The notes under the pieces: generated by a model
The model's database searches: none
Told to the model about the DNA's origin: nothing
What the model saw: only the letters and a program-made list of their open reading frames with translations
Position numbers and translations under genes: made by a program
Shown: piece by piece, positions 9,185 through 18,696 of the stretch
Numbering within the stretch: the stretch's first letter is position 1
How the letters are laid out: each line of letters opens with the position of its first letter
NCBI GenBank assembly: GCA_030849465.1
Contig: JARVLF010000007.1
Location: 1-64,000, forward strand
DNA: 64,000 nt
Direction of reading: 5' to 3'
Origin: Moesziomyces globuligerus
Taxonomy: Eukaryota; Basidiomycota; Ustilaginomycetes; Ustilaginales; Ustilaginaceae

Positions 9185-10779
9185 CTACGAACGTTTTTCG
9201 GCCTCCTTCTTGCCCTCGAAGTACTGAAATAGCCGGAAAGTGCGATGAAATAGCCGGAAAGTGCGATCAGCAAGCATGGCAGTCGTGACAACAGGAAGTA
9301 CAGCGGCATTTCTGGTCAGCAATGGAAGTGGAGGGAGGTAAGAGCAGGCCGAAGGCTGCAAGAAAGACTCACCTTTCCGATCTTGGCAGCGACGTATCGG
9401 AAGGTCCTGGTGAAACCGGCAGTGTAGATGCCTTTGAGCGACTGTGACCAGGCTGGGCCCTTTACGGTCTTGGCGATCATTTGCAGGAGCACCTGGTCAA
9501 AGTCCTCGCTCTGGACGACGGCGCGCCAGAAGTGGTTGAGGGTTTCTTCCCGTTCGATACGAGATGGTTCGCGGGGAACAGTGTCGAGCGTCTTGGACAA
9601 AGACAGTTTCAAGAAAGCGGGATCCAGGCCTGGTCTGGCGGTATAGTGGTCTTGAATCTTTTGGCGCAGGCATCGCGGAAGGCGCACTGCGTACGATGCG
9701 CGAGTCTCCACTGAATCATCCTGATGGATCTCGTAGCGGTTCTGGCGGACCTCGTGGACAGAGAGGGTGCCCAAGTTGCGCATGAGGCCGGCGTAGAGGC
9801 GGCGAAACTCTTCGCGCTGATTGAGGACGATGTTGCGCACCTTGTTCGAGTTCTCGCCGCCAGGTACCGACATGCGGAAGTCGCCAGTGTAGCTGAGCGA
9901 GGCGATGCGCGTGTAGAGCTCTACCTCGGAGAATTTGGCAGGCAAGAGGAGGAGAGCGGTGCGCAAGGCGGAGGCAAGGTTGACCTGTTGCGCGAGGCGC
10001 ACGCGGGCGTCGGACGTGACGAGCGCCACGGGTTTGTGCATGCGGCCGCTGACGTAAAGGGTCTCCCAGTCAAGGAGATCGTTGCATAGATCGTCGACGC
10101 TGATGATGCCGTACTTGACCATTTCGTCTTCGAGCGCGACGTATGGGTTGTACCAGATCTTGGCGCCGATGGGCTGGACCAAGCCGATACCGACACCGCC
10201 GAGAAGCCTGCTGAGCATGGAGTAGTGGTGAGGATGCTGCGACATGTTGAGCGAGTGCCAGTGCTGCGGATGTGTGACGGCCATGATGAAGTCAACCATC
10301 TTCCTTCCGTCCTTGGTGGCGGGTCTCTTGGAGTGCTCCGGCCCGGCTTCGGTTTGTGAGAAGACGCCGGAGCCGTAGGCAAAGGCGAAGCGAGCGGGAG
10401 TGTCGAAGCACGCGAGTATGTTGTGAAGGCGCTTCTCGGTCTCTGGAGCTACCGGCACGATTTGATTTGATCCGAAGGATGGCGGAAATGAGGGGGGCGG
10501 GAACGTTTTGCGAGAGACGGGGCTTTGCGGGACCAGGCGTGGATTCGAGTCGGGCACCGGAAGCGCTGTGTGTGCGGCAGAAGATGCGAAGCCACGCTGG
10601 GTATTGCATCGTACAGGTGTTTGCTTCGGCAGAAGAGATGTGCAGTGTTGGAAGCGAAGCGAAGAAGGGCTGCCACGAGGTGAGGGTGCGACTCGAGCTG
10701 GGTCAGCATGGCTCGATGCGCGCGACCAGCGCATTGGAGCCACGAGTGCTCGGCTGTTGGAAGGTCCGGCCAGATGCAT
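9185..10779 (-). CDS. TAM41: Mitochondrial phosphatidate cytidylyltransferase Tam41
   Basis: Makes CDP-diacylglycerol from phosphatidic acid and CTP on the matrix side of the mitochondrial inner membrane, feeding cardiolipin synthesis. Family signs are the FAYGSGVF nucleotidyltransferase motif (about residues 133-140), KMVDFIMAV with metal-binding Asp163, and the C-terminal LKGIYTAGFTRTFRYVAAKIGK. The first about 70 residues are rich in Arg, Ser and Ala with no acidic run, consistent with a presequence. The long open frame starts at TTG (10848), so I take ATG 10779. One intron (9224-9372, GTGAGT...TTTCAG) separates exon 1 (9373-10779) from a 39-base exon 2 (9185-9223) that encodes YFEGKKEAEKRS and TAG. 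The total is 481 residues. The short last exon is inferred from phase and splice sites. Confidence 0.9.
9226..9267. repeat. Perfect 21-base tandem duplication in the Tam41 intron
   Basis: Two identical 21-base units (9226-9246 and 9247-9267) lie at the 3' end of the Tam41 intron. In the sense direction each ends in CTATTTCA. Only the copy next to exon 2 completes an AG acceptor; the other reads AT. Confidence 0.9.
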
Positions 10780-11188
10780 GATGGCAGTGGTGAGGCGAGG
10801 TTGAGGTGCTGACCCGTTGGACGAAGAAGGATAGATAGAGTGAAGCAAGTTGGTCTTGTGGTCGTGCTCTGCCGTCTTGCCGGCCTGCGCTCGGAAGATC
10901 CGTCAACTGCAACCGCGTCAGAAAAGAGGCACGAACAACCCTCGGCAAAAAGGCGCAGGAAACGGGCAGCTCCCTTCCTCCACATGCAAGCCCGCCGGTT
11001 CTGGGCGAGGTGGAGGACACTCCGGTATTGCTCTCACATCTGGTGCTGCCATACGTGTGCGTTTCACATCCGACAAAGACAGCTCAGTCGCTTGGACGTA
11101 GATGATTCCGGCAGGTGCGCAAGCACTGGCACGCTCTGTACGCCGAATACTGTGCTCTTTGATTCGAGATGACGCTGTGATTTCATTC
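10780..11188. other. Intergenic: Tam41 leader and 3' flank of the ubiquitin-like gene
   Basis: No separate gene. The first 69 bases are open in the Tam41 frame but begin with TTG. The remainder is the 3' side of the next minus-strand gene and the Tam41 promoter. Confidence 0.5.
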
Positions 11189-11960
11189 TTAAGAGGGTGG
11201 CGGGATCGAGTCGGGATCAACGGCTTCGGGCATATCATCCTCTTCGTCGTCCTCGACGTCTGTGAAGCGCACGACGGGCTGCGAGATGGAAGCTGATTTG
11301 CGGGATGAAAGGAACGTTTGACGAGCGTTTCGCAAAGGACCGCAGAAGGGAGCGGAGGCAGCGCATGTCGACGCCGAGATCGCATCGAGCCCAAAGAAGC
11401 ATCGAGGAAAAGGGTAAGAAGGTTTGTCAATGATGAATCGAAGGCTACTTGTGCAGCGGGAGGCCAGGAAGGGTTGGACAACGCACCTGCTCCTTGTGCG
11501 CGGAAGCCTACACACACAGCGTCCGAGTCCTTGAGTCCCGCCTTGCGCACTGTGGTCTCGGCGGCTGCCGCATCATGCTCGAGCGGCATAAAGATCGTCA
11601 TGCCCTCGAGGCCGTTAGCATCGTCGCCAGTGCTGCCGGCGACAAAGAGGCCGATATCCTTGGCGGGATCGATGTCGGACCAGTTCGGATACGATTTTCC
11701 ATCGGCACGTGTGAATGCGGGCAGCAACGAGAGCTCGGGCTGGTTGGTGGCGCGAGCCGCCGAAACAAAGTGGCTCTTTAGTGATGCGAGCGTGTCGGTA
11801 GGCTGGCACGGCAGGAAGAGCGTGGTCTTGTGATACTTGATGCGCAGCACCAGCGTGTCCTTGGCCTCGGTCAGGGAGGCGGGCTGGGGATTCACCAAAA
11901 GCAGTCAGCGCAAAGGCTCGCGTCGAGATCTTGAAGCACGAGAATTCGCTTGCTCACCAT
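11189..11960 (-). CDS. Small ubiquitin-fold-like protein, unknown function
   Basis: A three-exon model giving 167 residues. Exon 1 (11958-11960) is only the ATG and is followed at once by GTGAGC. The intron is 11884-11957. Exon 2 is 11487-11883. The second intron is 11293-11486 (GTGCGT...AAATCAG). Exon 3 is 11189-11292. Reading phase is preserved throughout. The N-terminal part (LVLRIKYHKTTLFLPC, then DTLASLKSHFVSA) has the strand-turn-strand-helix pattern of a ubiquitin-like beta-grasp domain. The C-terminus is very acidic (VEDDEEDDMPEAVDPDS). No diglycine end is present, so it is not an obvious modifier. The fold is inferred from pattern only. Confidence 0.65.
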
Positions 11961-12526
11961 GTTGCTCGGATGTCTCTGGTCGCTCAGATGATAATGGTGT
12001 GCGGCCGAGAAGGAAGCTTTGGCTAGATGGACACACCGAGCGCTGGCTGCGCCGTGAGCTTGGAAGCCGCAGCTGAACCCTGAGAAGCAATTTCCCGATT
12101 AATGTGTGATGTCTGCAACGGTCTCACATGCCCACTTGAAAATCCACGCGAACAGCCGCGTTTGGCGCGCCTGCTGGACTTTCCCCGGTCCGTGCGGCAA
12201 AGCAAAGGCAGAAGTTGGGCCAGAGGCACTGCAACCCGTAGAACCCGAGGAGCAATCTCAGTCAGCCAGAGTGCGAGTAGCCGCCCTGCCGCCCTGCCGC
12301 CCTGCCGCTCTTCGCGCTCCGCCTCCACACGGACCAGATGCTTCTTCTACCAGCGATGCGTCAAGCCGCTCGGGTCACGAGCACTCGCTCGGCAACCAAC
12401 CAACCAGCCTGACTCACACAAGAAGACCACGCCCAGCTGCTCCAACGCCCTCCATATATACACAAGCTTTGCTGGTCGGATCCCACCATCCTCCCTGTCC
12501 TCGTTTACAAGATAGTCTCGCGTAGC
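11961..12526 (+). promoter_or_regulatory. Divergent promoter region; TATA-like box at 12453-12460
   Basis: This 566-base gap separates the ubiquitin-like gene (minus) from the SSADH gene (plus). CATATATACA at about 12452-12461 lies about 70 bases before the SSADH ATG, a reasonable spacing for a TATA element. A CCAACCAACC run is at about 12390. A CCGCCCTGC triplet repeat lies at about 12281-12306. Confidence 0.45.
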
Positions 12527-14191
12527 ATGCTTCGCTCTCTACGCGCCTTTTCCGCCCAATCTGCTCTTCGCTCTCCCACCGCTTCCTCCGTCTTCGCCCT
12601 TCCGCGCATCCTAGCTGCCTCGAACCACCTCGCGCCCTCTTCCTCGTTCAGATCGCATTCCGTTCACACCACAGCCATCCTCAAGATGCCGCACATGCCC
12701 CAAGGAATCGTCAAGGGCGGAAAGGAGGAGCTCAAGCTCAACAACCAATCGCTCTGGCAGTCCAAGGCCTACATCAACGGTGCATGGGTCGATGCCGACA
12801 ACAAGTCCACCCTCAAGGTCTTTAACAAGGCCACCGGCGCAGAGATCGGCCAGGTGCCCGACATGGGCGCAAAAGAGACCACCGCTGCCATCAACGCCGC
12901 TCAGGACGCCTTCAAGCCCTGGTCCAAGACCACAGCCAAGCATCGCCACGACCTCCTCATGAAGCTTTACTATGCGCACCAGCAAAACGCCGAAGACCTC
13001 GCCAAGATCATCGTCGCCGAGAACGGCAAGGCCTTCCCCGAGGCCAAGGGCGAGATCGCCTACTCCAACGGCTTCCTCGAATGGTTCGCCGAGGAAGCCA
13101 CCCGCACTTACGGCCACACCGTCCCCTCTCCCCTCCCGGGGGTTCGCAACGTGGTGCAGATGCAGCCCGTCGGCGTCGCCGGTCTCATCACTCCGTGGAA
13201 CTTCCCTGCTGCCATGATCACCCGTAAAGCCGCCCCGGCACTCGCTGCCGGATGCACCGTAGTCATCAAGGCGCCCGCCGAGACGCCCTTTTCGGCCCTC
13301 GCCTTCGCACATCTCGCCGAACAGGTCGGCTTCCCCAAGGGCACCATCAACGTCGTCACCTGCGCAAAGGGCGACAACGAGATCGCCGTCGGAAAGGAGC
13401 TCTGCGAGAACCCCACCGTGCGCAAGATCTCCTTCACCGGCTCGACACGCGTCGGCAAGATCCTCATGAGCCAGTCCGCCTCCACGCTCAAGAAGCTCTC
13501 CATGGAGCTCGGCGGCAACGCCCCCTTCATCGTCTTTGAGGACGCCGACCTCGACAAGGCCGTCGAAGGCGCCATCGCATGCAAGTTCCGCGGCTCGGGC
13601 CAGACCTGCATCTGTGCAAACCGAATCTACGTCCACGCCAGCATCAAGGACGACTTCCTCAAGAAGCTCGCCGCCAAGGTCAACGATTTCAAGGTTGGCT
13701 ACGGCATGGACGACGGCACCACCCACGGCCCTCTCGTCTCCGAGGTCGGCCTCAACAAGGTCGAGGAGCACGTCAACGAGTCGGTCAAGAAGGGCGCCCG
13801 TGTCGTCGTCGGTGGCAAGCGCGGCGAGGGTCTCTTCTTTGAGCCCACCGTCATCACCGATCTGCCCGACGACGTCCCCACCGATCGCGAGGAGACCTTC
13901 GGCCCGCTCGCTGCCGTCTACACCTTCACCAGCGAGGAGGAGGTGGTACGAAAGGCCAACAACGTCGACGTCGGTCTCGCCGGCTACTTCTTCTCCAAAG
14001 ACTCCGCTCGCTGCTGGCGTGTCGCCGAAGAGCTTCAGGTCGGCATGGTCGGCATCAACACTGGCCTCATCTCCCAAAACGCGGTCCCCTTCGGCGGCGT
14101 GCACGAGTCCGGCTTCGGTCGCGAGGGTGGTCGCACTGGTATCGACGAGTACATGATTCAAAAGCTCATGGTCTTTGGTGGTGTCAACTGA
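12527..14191 (+). CDS. Succinate-semialdehyde dehydrogenase (ALDH5 type)
   Basis: Oxidises succinate semialdehyde to succinate with NAD(P)+, the last step of the GABA shunt. The 554-residue intronless ORF starts at ATG 12527. The first about 50 residues (MLRSLRAFSAQSALRS..., FRSHSVHTTA) look like a mitochondrial presequence. A second ATG at 12686 (MPHMPQG) could give a cytosolic form. ALDH landmarks are PWNFPAAMITRK, ELGGNAPFIVFEDADLDKA with the general base Glu327, and GQTCICANR with catalytic Cys361. The Cys-x-Cys arrangement and the surrounding residues are those of the SSADH subfamily. GGVHESGFGREGG is near the end. Codon bias is strong and GC-ending, which suggests high expression and creates a 536-codon shadow frame on the other strand. 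Confidence 0.93.
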   Translation: MLRSLRAFSAQSALRSPTASSVFALPRILAASNHLAPSSSFRSHSVHTTAILKMPHMPQGIVKGGKEELKLNNQSLWQSKAYINGAWVDADNKSTLKVFNKATGAEIGQVPDMGAKETTAAINAAQDAFKPWSKTTAKHRHDLLMKLYYAHQQNAEDLAKIIVAENGKAFPEAKGEIAYSNGFLEWFAEEATRTYGHTVPSPLPGVRNVVQMQPVGVAGLITPWNFPAAMITRKAAPALAAGCTVVIKAPAETPFSALAFAHLAEQVGFPKGTINVVTCAKGDNEIAVGKELCENPTVRKISFTGSTRVGKILMSQSASTLKKLSMELGGNAPFIVFEDADLDKAVEGAIACKFRGSGQTCICANRIYVHASIKDDFLKKLAAKVNDFKVGYGMDDGTTHGPLVSEVGLNKVEEHVNESVKKGARVVVGGKRGEGLFFEPTVITDLPDDVPTDREETFGPLAAVYTFTSEEEVVRKANNVDVGLAGYFFSKDSARCWRVAEELQVGMVGINTGLISQNAVPFGGVHESGFGREGGRTGIDEYMIQKLMVFGGVN

Positions 14192-14287
14192 TTCCGTACA
14201 CGCCTGGAATTCAGCCTGCAATCCTACCTCCTTTCAGGCGCGAAGAAATGCCGTGTGATTGTGACTCTGCGAGGCCGCAAACTACCG

Positions 14288-17035
14288 TCATGCGCTCCAT
14301 CCGTCCAGCAATGCCGCCATGGGACGCGACTCGAGAAGACGGCATTCTAGAGGCTTAGGTCTGTCCGAGGAAGTAGGGCTAGACTCTTGACGATACATGT
14401 CAAGGACGGTAGAGCCCGAGTTGTCCTCCTTCGCAGACGGTGATCTGGATGGATAAATCGCAAATTTGTACCATCCGCCAGACGTGGTAAGCGCGATCAG
14501 GCGATAGCGATAGGACGATTCCGTGTCGACGCCGTCGCATGATTCGATCGACGAACTAAAGGGAGGAGGATTCACCGCTTGATCTGAACTCGAACGGTGA
14601 TGTGTCGAGGTGGACTGATTGTCCGACGAGCTTGGCTCCTCGATCCAGCACAGAAACATCTTTTCGTCCACATTGGCCTCGCCTTTACGGATGTCGCTGA
14701 TCCGACTTCGCATCTGCGCCCATGCGCCCTCGGTGGATTTCTCGGTCCCGACGCTCGTACTTCTTGGAGAGTTCGTGCTGTACATATCAGCTTTGTCGCT
14801 AGGCGCTTGAGCAGAATAGTGTCGGGAAGAGGCGCCAAAGGTCTTGAGTGGAATACGGAATTGTGCGTTGCTCCACTCAGACTTGAGGTACTGCGGCAGA
14901 ACAGATTGCGGGATTTGGCCGGCGAGGCTGCCGAGGCCCGCCGGGAGATAGCTGGCAGCAACTCGACCGAGTTGAGAGGCACGAGATGTCGATGACGTTG
15001 ACGATCTCGGTGCTTCGGCTGCTTCTTCTTTCGAGTCCGCAGCTTCGGCTTCTGCGAGAAGGAATATATGAATAGTACCCTTGTCGCTCGCAGCAGCCAC
15101 GATAGAGGCGTCGGGAGCAAATGCGATGCTCAAAATCGCCGCGGGGTCGATGCCTCGCCTTAATTCGCGCGATAGGGTAGCGCCGACACCGGTCCTGCCT
15201 GGTCCACTAGCTTTTGAGTCTCGCGTAGCGGGGCGGCGGTCTCTCGTGCTGGAGCTGTCGCTCAGACCAACATTGTGGGTCCAGATTCGGATGAGAGTGC
15301 CTTTTGATGAGGCAGTTGCCAGCAAGCGGCCGTCCGGACTCAAAGCAAGCGCGGCAAGTGAAGCTTCGTGCGCGACAATGATGCTAGATGCACCAACCGG
15401 CGGTACTGGACCAGGCGTGGAATGAGGTGAATCTGCATGCATCACGTTGTCCAGCCGAACGTGTAGAAGCTGAACGTGCCCCTTCTGGCGCCCGGGCAAT
15501 GCAACCACTGCACTGACGTGCGAGGTCGAGTCGCCCGCCGTTCGTTCGTACAGCGGCGCCACTGAGCCAAGGCCCTTGGGATTCTTAAAAGTCTGCGCAA
15601 CGGCTTGCTTCGAGATCTTCCAAGCCATAGAGGCTGGTTGACCGCTCCATCTTTGTGCGACCGATGGCGGCGCCAGTTCGAAGACGATGGCTTTGGTGGT
15701 GAGCAGGACGACAAGGACAATGCTGAAGCGAGGCTCCGCATTTTGCTTCTTGGTAGCCGCGGTGTCCGGTGTCGCCCGCGCCTTGCCTTTGCCACTTGGC
15801 TGCTTTGGCCCTGCGGGGTTCTTGAGAATCGTCGTAGCGTAGATGCCTCGAACGACCTCACTGAACTCAAGCTCTGCAACCTCACGCCCGCGGAGGACGC
15901 GAAGAGGCCGTTTCGCCGTCGCACTTGTGTTTGTGGTTGCCATGCTCGAGACTGAGTCGATCAGACCCAGGCCTCCTTGACGGTCGGAATTGCGATTGGA
16001 AGTCGTGCGCAACGGTCGAGAGGTCGTTTTGCTCTCAGACCTAGGTGATGTGACGGAAGGACCGGTCCGAGAGCTTCCAAGCTCTAACGGAACAGCTTGC
16101 CGGATGTCGTGGGATCCAGAAGCATATGAGTCCGAACTGAATGTACCCTTGGCTTCAGCGAAGGTTGTTGGTGCATACTCTTCGCCAAACGGGTCGGCAA
16201 GGTTGGCGGAGCTGGACATGATGGCGTGAGAGTGGCTCGATGCAGTCAGGTCGGGTGAGTCATGTTTGATCTGGCCGGAAGCTCGTGACGCGGGATCCGA
16301 CGAATCGGAAAGATGTGAAGCTTGGAGCCGACCGATGCCGAAGGAGCTTTCGAACAAGCTCCGTTCTGGCTGTGTGCTCAGCTCGGAGACAGTATGAGAC
16401 TCGCCGCCGGCGCTCTGTACGCTGCCATGCAGCAAATCGTCATGCTCTGGCAAGGATTTGATCGAGGAGCATACGCTGGGAGCGGGCGAAGGGTAATTCC
16501 AAGTCCCATTGAGCTCTGCGACACGGGTGTCCTCGTCCAGAGGAGCTCTTCCGTAGGCGTCGAACTCGGATCCTGCTGAAAAGATGGTGGAGGCGCTCCT
16601 GGAGGGGATCGAGTCAAAGTGATCATCGTCGTCGTCCGAATCGCCTTGCCGATGCACCTGGCCTGGGAGCGAAGAGGTGTACTCTGCTGCCTCGTCCCAC
16701 AGGATCACTTTGTTCGGCGCAAAGCGGGGGACCCTGCCACCGCCTACGAGGAAGAGGAGCGAGGTGTGCAGGACTGGAACGGCGTGCGAGAGACCTCCTT
16801 GCGCACGGGGCCAAGATCGGTGAGCCGCGAGCTTGAGCGGGTCGTTTTGAGCGACCAAGAAGCCGTCCAAGGTAGCGCAGGCAAAGATGGCCGGTTGTGA
16901 GAGCTCCGGCGACGTGGGGGTGTCATTGGCACGTGAACGATGACGGAAAGCAGCAGCATCTGGGGAGCAGAAGCTTGCGTGCTCGAAGAGTGGGACGGGA
17001 GCATGAGACTCGATGGTATGTCGAGGAAGATGCAT
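14288..17035 (-). CDS. PROPPIN, WIPI3/WIPI4-like (Atg18/Hsv2 family) WD-repeat protein
   Basis: Seven-bladed beta-propellers of this family bind PI3P and PI(3,5)P2 on autophagic and vacuolar membranes. The sequence shows blade 1-2 pieces (FACATLDGFLVAQNDPL, SLLFLVGGGRVPRFAP, NKVILWDE), then REVAELEFSEVVRGI, then the diagnostic LSPDGRLLATASSKGTLIRIWT. The lipid-binding LRRG follows (Arg626-Arg627-Gly628) in SRELRRGIDPAAILSIAFAPD. LRRG rather than FRRG points to the WIPI3/4 (Hsv2) branch. At 915 residues it is about twice the usual length. A Ser-rich disordered insert of about 250 residues follows NKVILWDE, and there are further inserts near the C-terminus. The start is ATG 17035. The first blade is short, so an upstream exon is possible. 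Confidence 0.85.
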   Translation of the reverse strand: MHLPRHTIESHAPVPLFEHASFCSPDAAAFRHRSRANDTPTSPELSQPAIFACATLDGFLVAQNDPLKLAAHRSWPRAQGGLSHAVPVLHTSLLFLVGGGRVPRFAPNKVILWDEAAEYTSSLPGQVHRQGDSDDDDDHFDSIPSRSASTIFSAGSEFDAYGRAPLDEDTRVAELNGTWNYPSPAPSVCSSIKSLPEHDDLLHGSVQSAGGESHTVSELSTQPERSLFESSFGIGRLQASHLSDSSDPASRASGQIKHDSPDLTASSHSHAIMSSSANLADPFGEEYAPTTFAEAKGTFSSDSYASGSHDIRQAVPLELGSSRTGPSVTSPRSESKTTSRPLRTTSNRNSDRQGGLGLIDSVSSMATTNTSATAKRPLRVLRGREVAELEFSEVVRGIYATTILKNPAGPKQPSGKGKARATPDTAATKKQNAEPRFSIVLVVLLTTKAIVFELAPPSVAQRWSGQPASMAWKISKQAVAQTFKNPKGLGSVAPLYERTAGDSTSHVSAVVALPGRQKGHVQLLHVRLDNVMHADSPHSTPGPVPPVGASSIIVAHEASLAALALSPDGRLLATASSKGTLIRIWTHNVGLSDSSSTRDRRPATRDSKASGPGRTGVGATLSRELRRGIDPAAILSIAFAPDASIVAAASDKGTIHIFLLAEAEAADSKEEAAEAPRSSTSSTSRASQLGRVAASYLPAGLGSLAGQIPQSVLPQYLKSEWSNAQFRIPLKTFGASSRHYSAQAPSDKADMYSTNSPRSTSVGTEKSTEGAWAQMRSRISDIRKGEANVDEKMFLCWIEEPSSSDNQSTSTHHRSSSDQAVNPPPFSSSIESCDGVDTESSYRYRLIALTTSGGWYKFAIYPSRSPSAKEDNSGSTVLDMYRQESSPTSSDRPKPLECRLLESRPMAALLDGWSA

Positions 17036-17721
17036 GACGGCGCAACGATGGATGCTGACAGTAGAGCCAGCGACGCGAGGGCCCTGACACTACGCCTACG
17101 ATACCACGCCACAGCTTCACGTCCTCATGCCAACAATGCTCCGAGTGGGAGGACGGAGACGCAGGGCCTGGGCAGCAAGCAAGCCCGGGGAGAGGGCGTC
17201 GTTCGGCGCGGCTGCAGATGCTGATCCTAGCTTGAGCAGGAAATCGGGTCAGGAGAATGGATGGTGGCGAGTCAAGAGGCTCGCCTTTGCTAAGTCGCCG
17301 AGCGCTTGGCTGAGCTCCTGAGAGGGCATTCGGCGATAGCTGGTTACTGTGATTGTGATTGTGCTTGCGGCGTGTTGGTTTCGAAGCGCGTGCTGGTCAG
17401 AGGCGCTCAACGGCACAGGCGCAGGCCCTGAACTCAGCGCGCATGCACGTCCCTGAGAGCACAAAGTGCGAGTGGCTCGCACTTTGTGGAGGCGGCGAAA
17501 AGGCGAGCCAGTGTTACGGCGTAGGCTAGTCACATACATAAATCCGTCGACCGGTTGGCAGGGTTCGGTTCCGTCTGCTTCGAGGTGGTGCTCACTCCTT
17601 CCTCGCGCACCATCCACACTCGCATTGCCTTGTTCTTCTCCACATCTTTCTACGACTGACCGTCCTTCGACGACTTCGATCGCTGGACTTGGACCAGGCC
17701 GAGCCTGTGCGAGGTGCCGAG
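17036..17721. promoter_or_regulatory. Shared divergent promoter, PROPPIN / U1-C
   Basis: This 686-base region lies between two divergent starts. Its main feature is the perfect hairpin listed at 17460-17488. The final about 100 bases before the U1-C ATG are pyrimidine-rich (TTCTTCTCCACATCTTTC) and are likely leader sequence. Confidence 0.45.
17460..17488. repeat. Perfect 13-base inverted repeat, 3-base loop
   Basis: CACAAAGTGCGAG, then TGG, then CTCGCACTTTGTG. All 13 pairs match. It lies 234 bases upstream of the U1-C ATG and 425 bases upstream of the PROPPIN ATG. It could be a binding site for a dimeric factor or a transcribed hairpin. Confidence 0.85.
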
Positions 17722-18510
17722 ATGGGAAAGCACTACTGCGACTATTGCGATGTCTTCCTGACGCACGACTCGGTGTCGGTGCGCAAGGCACACAACAGCG
17801 GACGCAATCACCTGCAGAACGTGCGCGAGTACTACCAGACGCTCGAGCCAGAGCAGATCCAACAAGTCATCGACACGCTGGCAAGAGAGTATGATCGGCG
17901 CGGGATCGAAAAGCCCAGGGATCTTCTGCAGCCCGCCGGATCTTCTTTCATGACCTTCGGCGCAGGTCCGCTCAGCGGCACATCAGATCGAGGTAAGTTC
18001 ATTCTGCCGATACGCGCAAGCTTGCAGTCCATCGAGAACTTCACTGACCAGCTCACGAAATGCTTCACGTCATCTGCAATGCTTCACATGCTATCGACAG
18101 CGTTTCGATCTCAAGGTCCACCTCGCATGTCGATGGGTGGAGCCGGCGGTGGTGGCAGCAACGGTACTCACGCTCCGCGAGGCGGCTACGGCGGCGGCTC
18201 CGGCGGCGGCGGATATAACCGATATGGCAGCAACGATGGACCTCCCAGAGATCAAGCGCCTCCGCCGAATTACCAGCGCCCTCCACCCCAAGGTGGGCCG
18301 TACTCCCGCCCTCCTCCCAACATGATGGGTGGTCTCAATGGGGGTGGCGACGGTGCATACCCGCCAAGAGGCCCACCTCCTGGCTACGGAGCACCACCGC
18401 CAAACATGTACCCGTCGGGACCGCCGCCCAGTATGCGCGGACCGCCTCCCTCGTTGCCTCCGAACCCCTCATACCCACCCCCATCCAGATCAGGATACGG
18501 GCCACGCTGA
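17722..18510 (+). CDS. YHC1: U1 snRNP protein C
   Basis: U1-C stabilises pairing of U1 snRNA with the 5' splice site. The protein starts MGKHYCDYCDVFLTHDSVSV at ATG 17722; the longer open frame from 17689 begins at TTG and is rejected. The U1-type C2H2 zinc finger uses Cys6, Cys9, His24 and His30, followed by the basic SGRNH region and an acidic/Gln-rich helix. The C-terminal half is Gly- then Pro-rich (GGGGYNRYG, PPPGYGAPPP), as in other U1-C proteins. A GTAAGT...ATCGACAG intron is predicted at 17993-18100, with exons 17722-17992 and 18101-18510, giving 226 residues. The intron is 108 bases and has no in-frame stop, so unspliced mRNA also encodes a full-length protein with 36 extra residues. 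Confidence 0.9.
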   Translation: MGKHYCDYCDVFLTHDSVSVRKAHNSGRNHLQNVREYYQTLEPEQIQQVIDTLAREYDRRGIEKPRDLLQPAGSSFMTFGAGPLSGTSDRGKFILPIRASLQSIENFTDQLTKCFTSSAMLHMLSTAFRSQGPPRMSMGGAGGGGSNGTHAPRGGYGGGSGGGGYNRYGSNDGPPRDQAPPPNYQRPPPQGGPYSRPPPNMMGGLNGGGDGAYPPRGPPPGYGAPPPNMYPSGPPPSMRGPPPSLPPNPSYPPPSRSGYGPR

Positions 18511-18696
18511 GCGGCTGTGACAGTTTGCCATCATTCCACTTTGTACTCTAGCACAATACAACAGCTCCCATTGCACGCGAACAGCACTTACATTGCGTTG
18601 GAATCGCAACGGGCAAAAGAGACGACTAGGTGCAACGAGGCACCGAGCAAGCGCGTAAAGGGAAGCTTGTTTCGCGGATCCCAGTCAGGATCAGGA

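Noticed and set aside
12611..14221. 536-codon open frame antisense to the SSADH gene
   Set aside because: A mirror of strong GC-ending codon bias in the sense gene; its Asp/Gly/Leu/Val-rich product has no domain.
17466..17894. Plus-strand frame overlapping the U1-C start
   Set aside because: U1-C zinc-finger residues lie in another frame; this one has no features.
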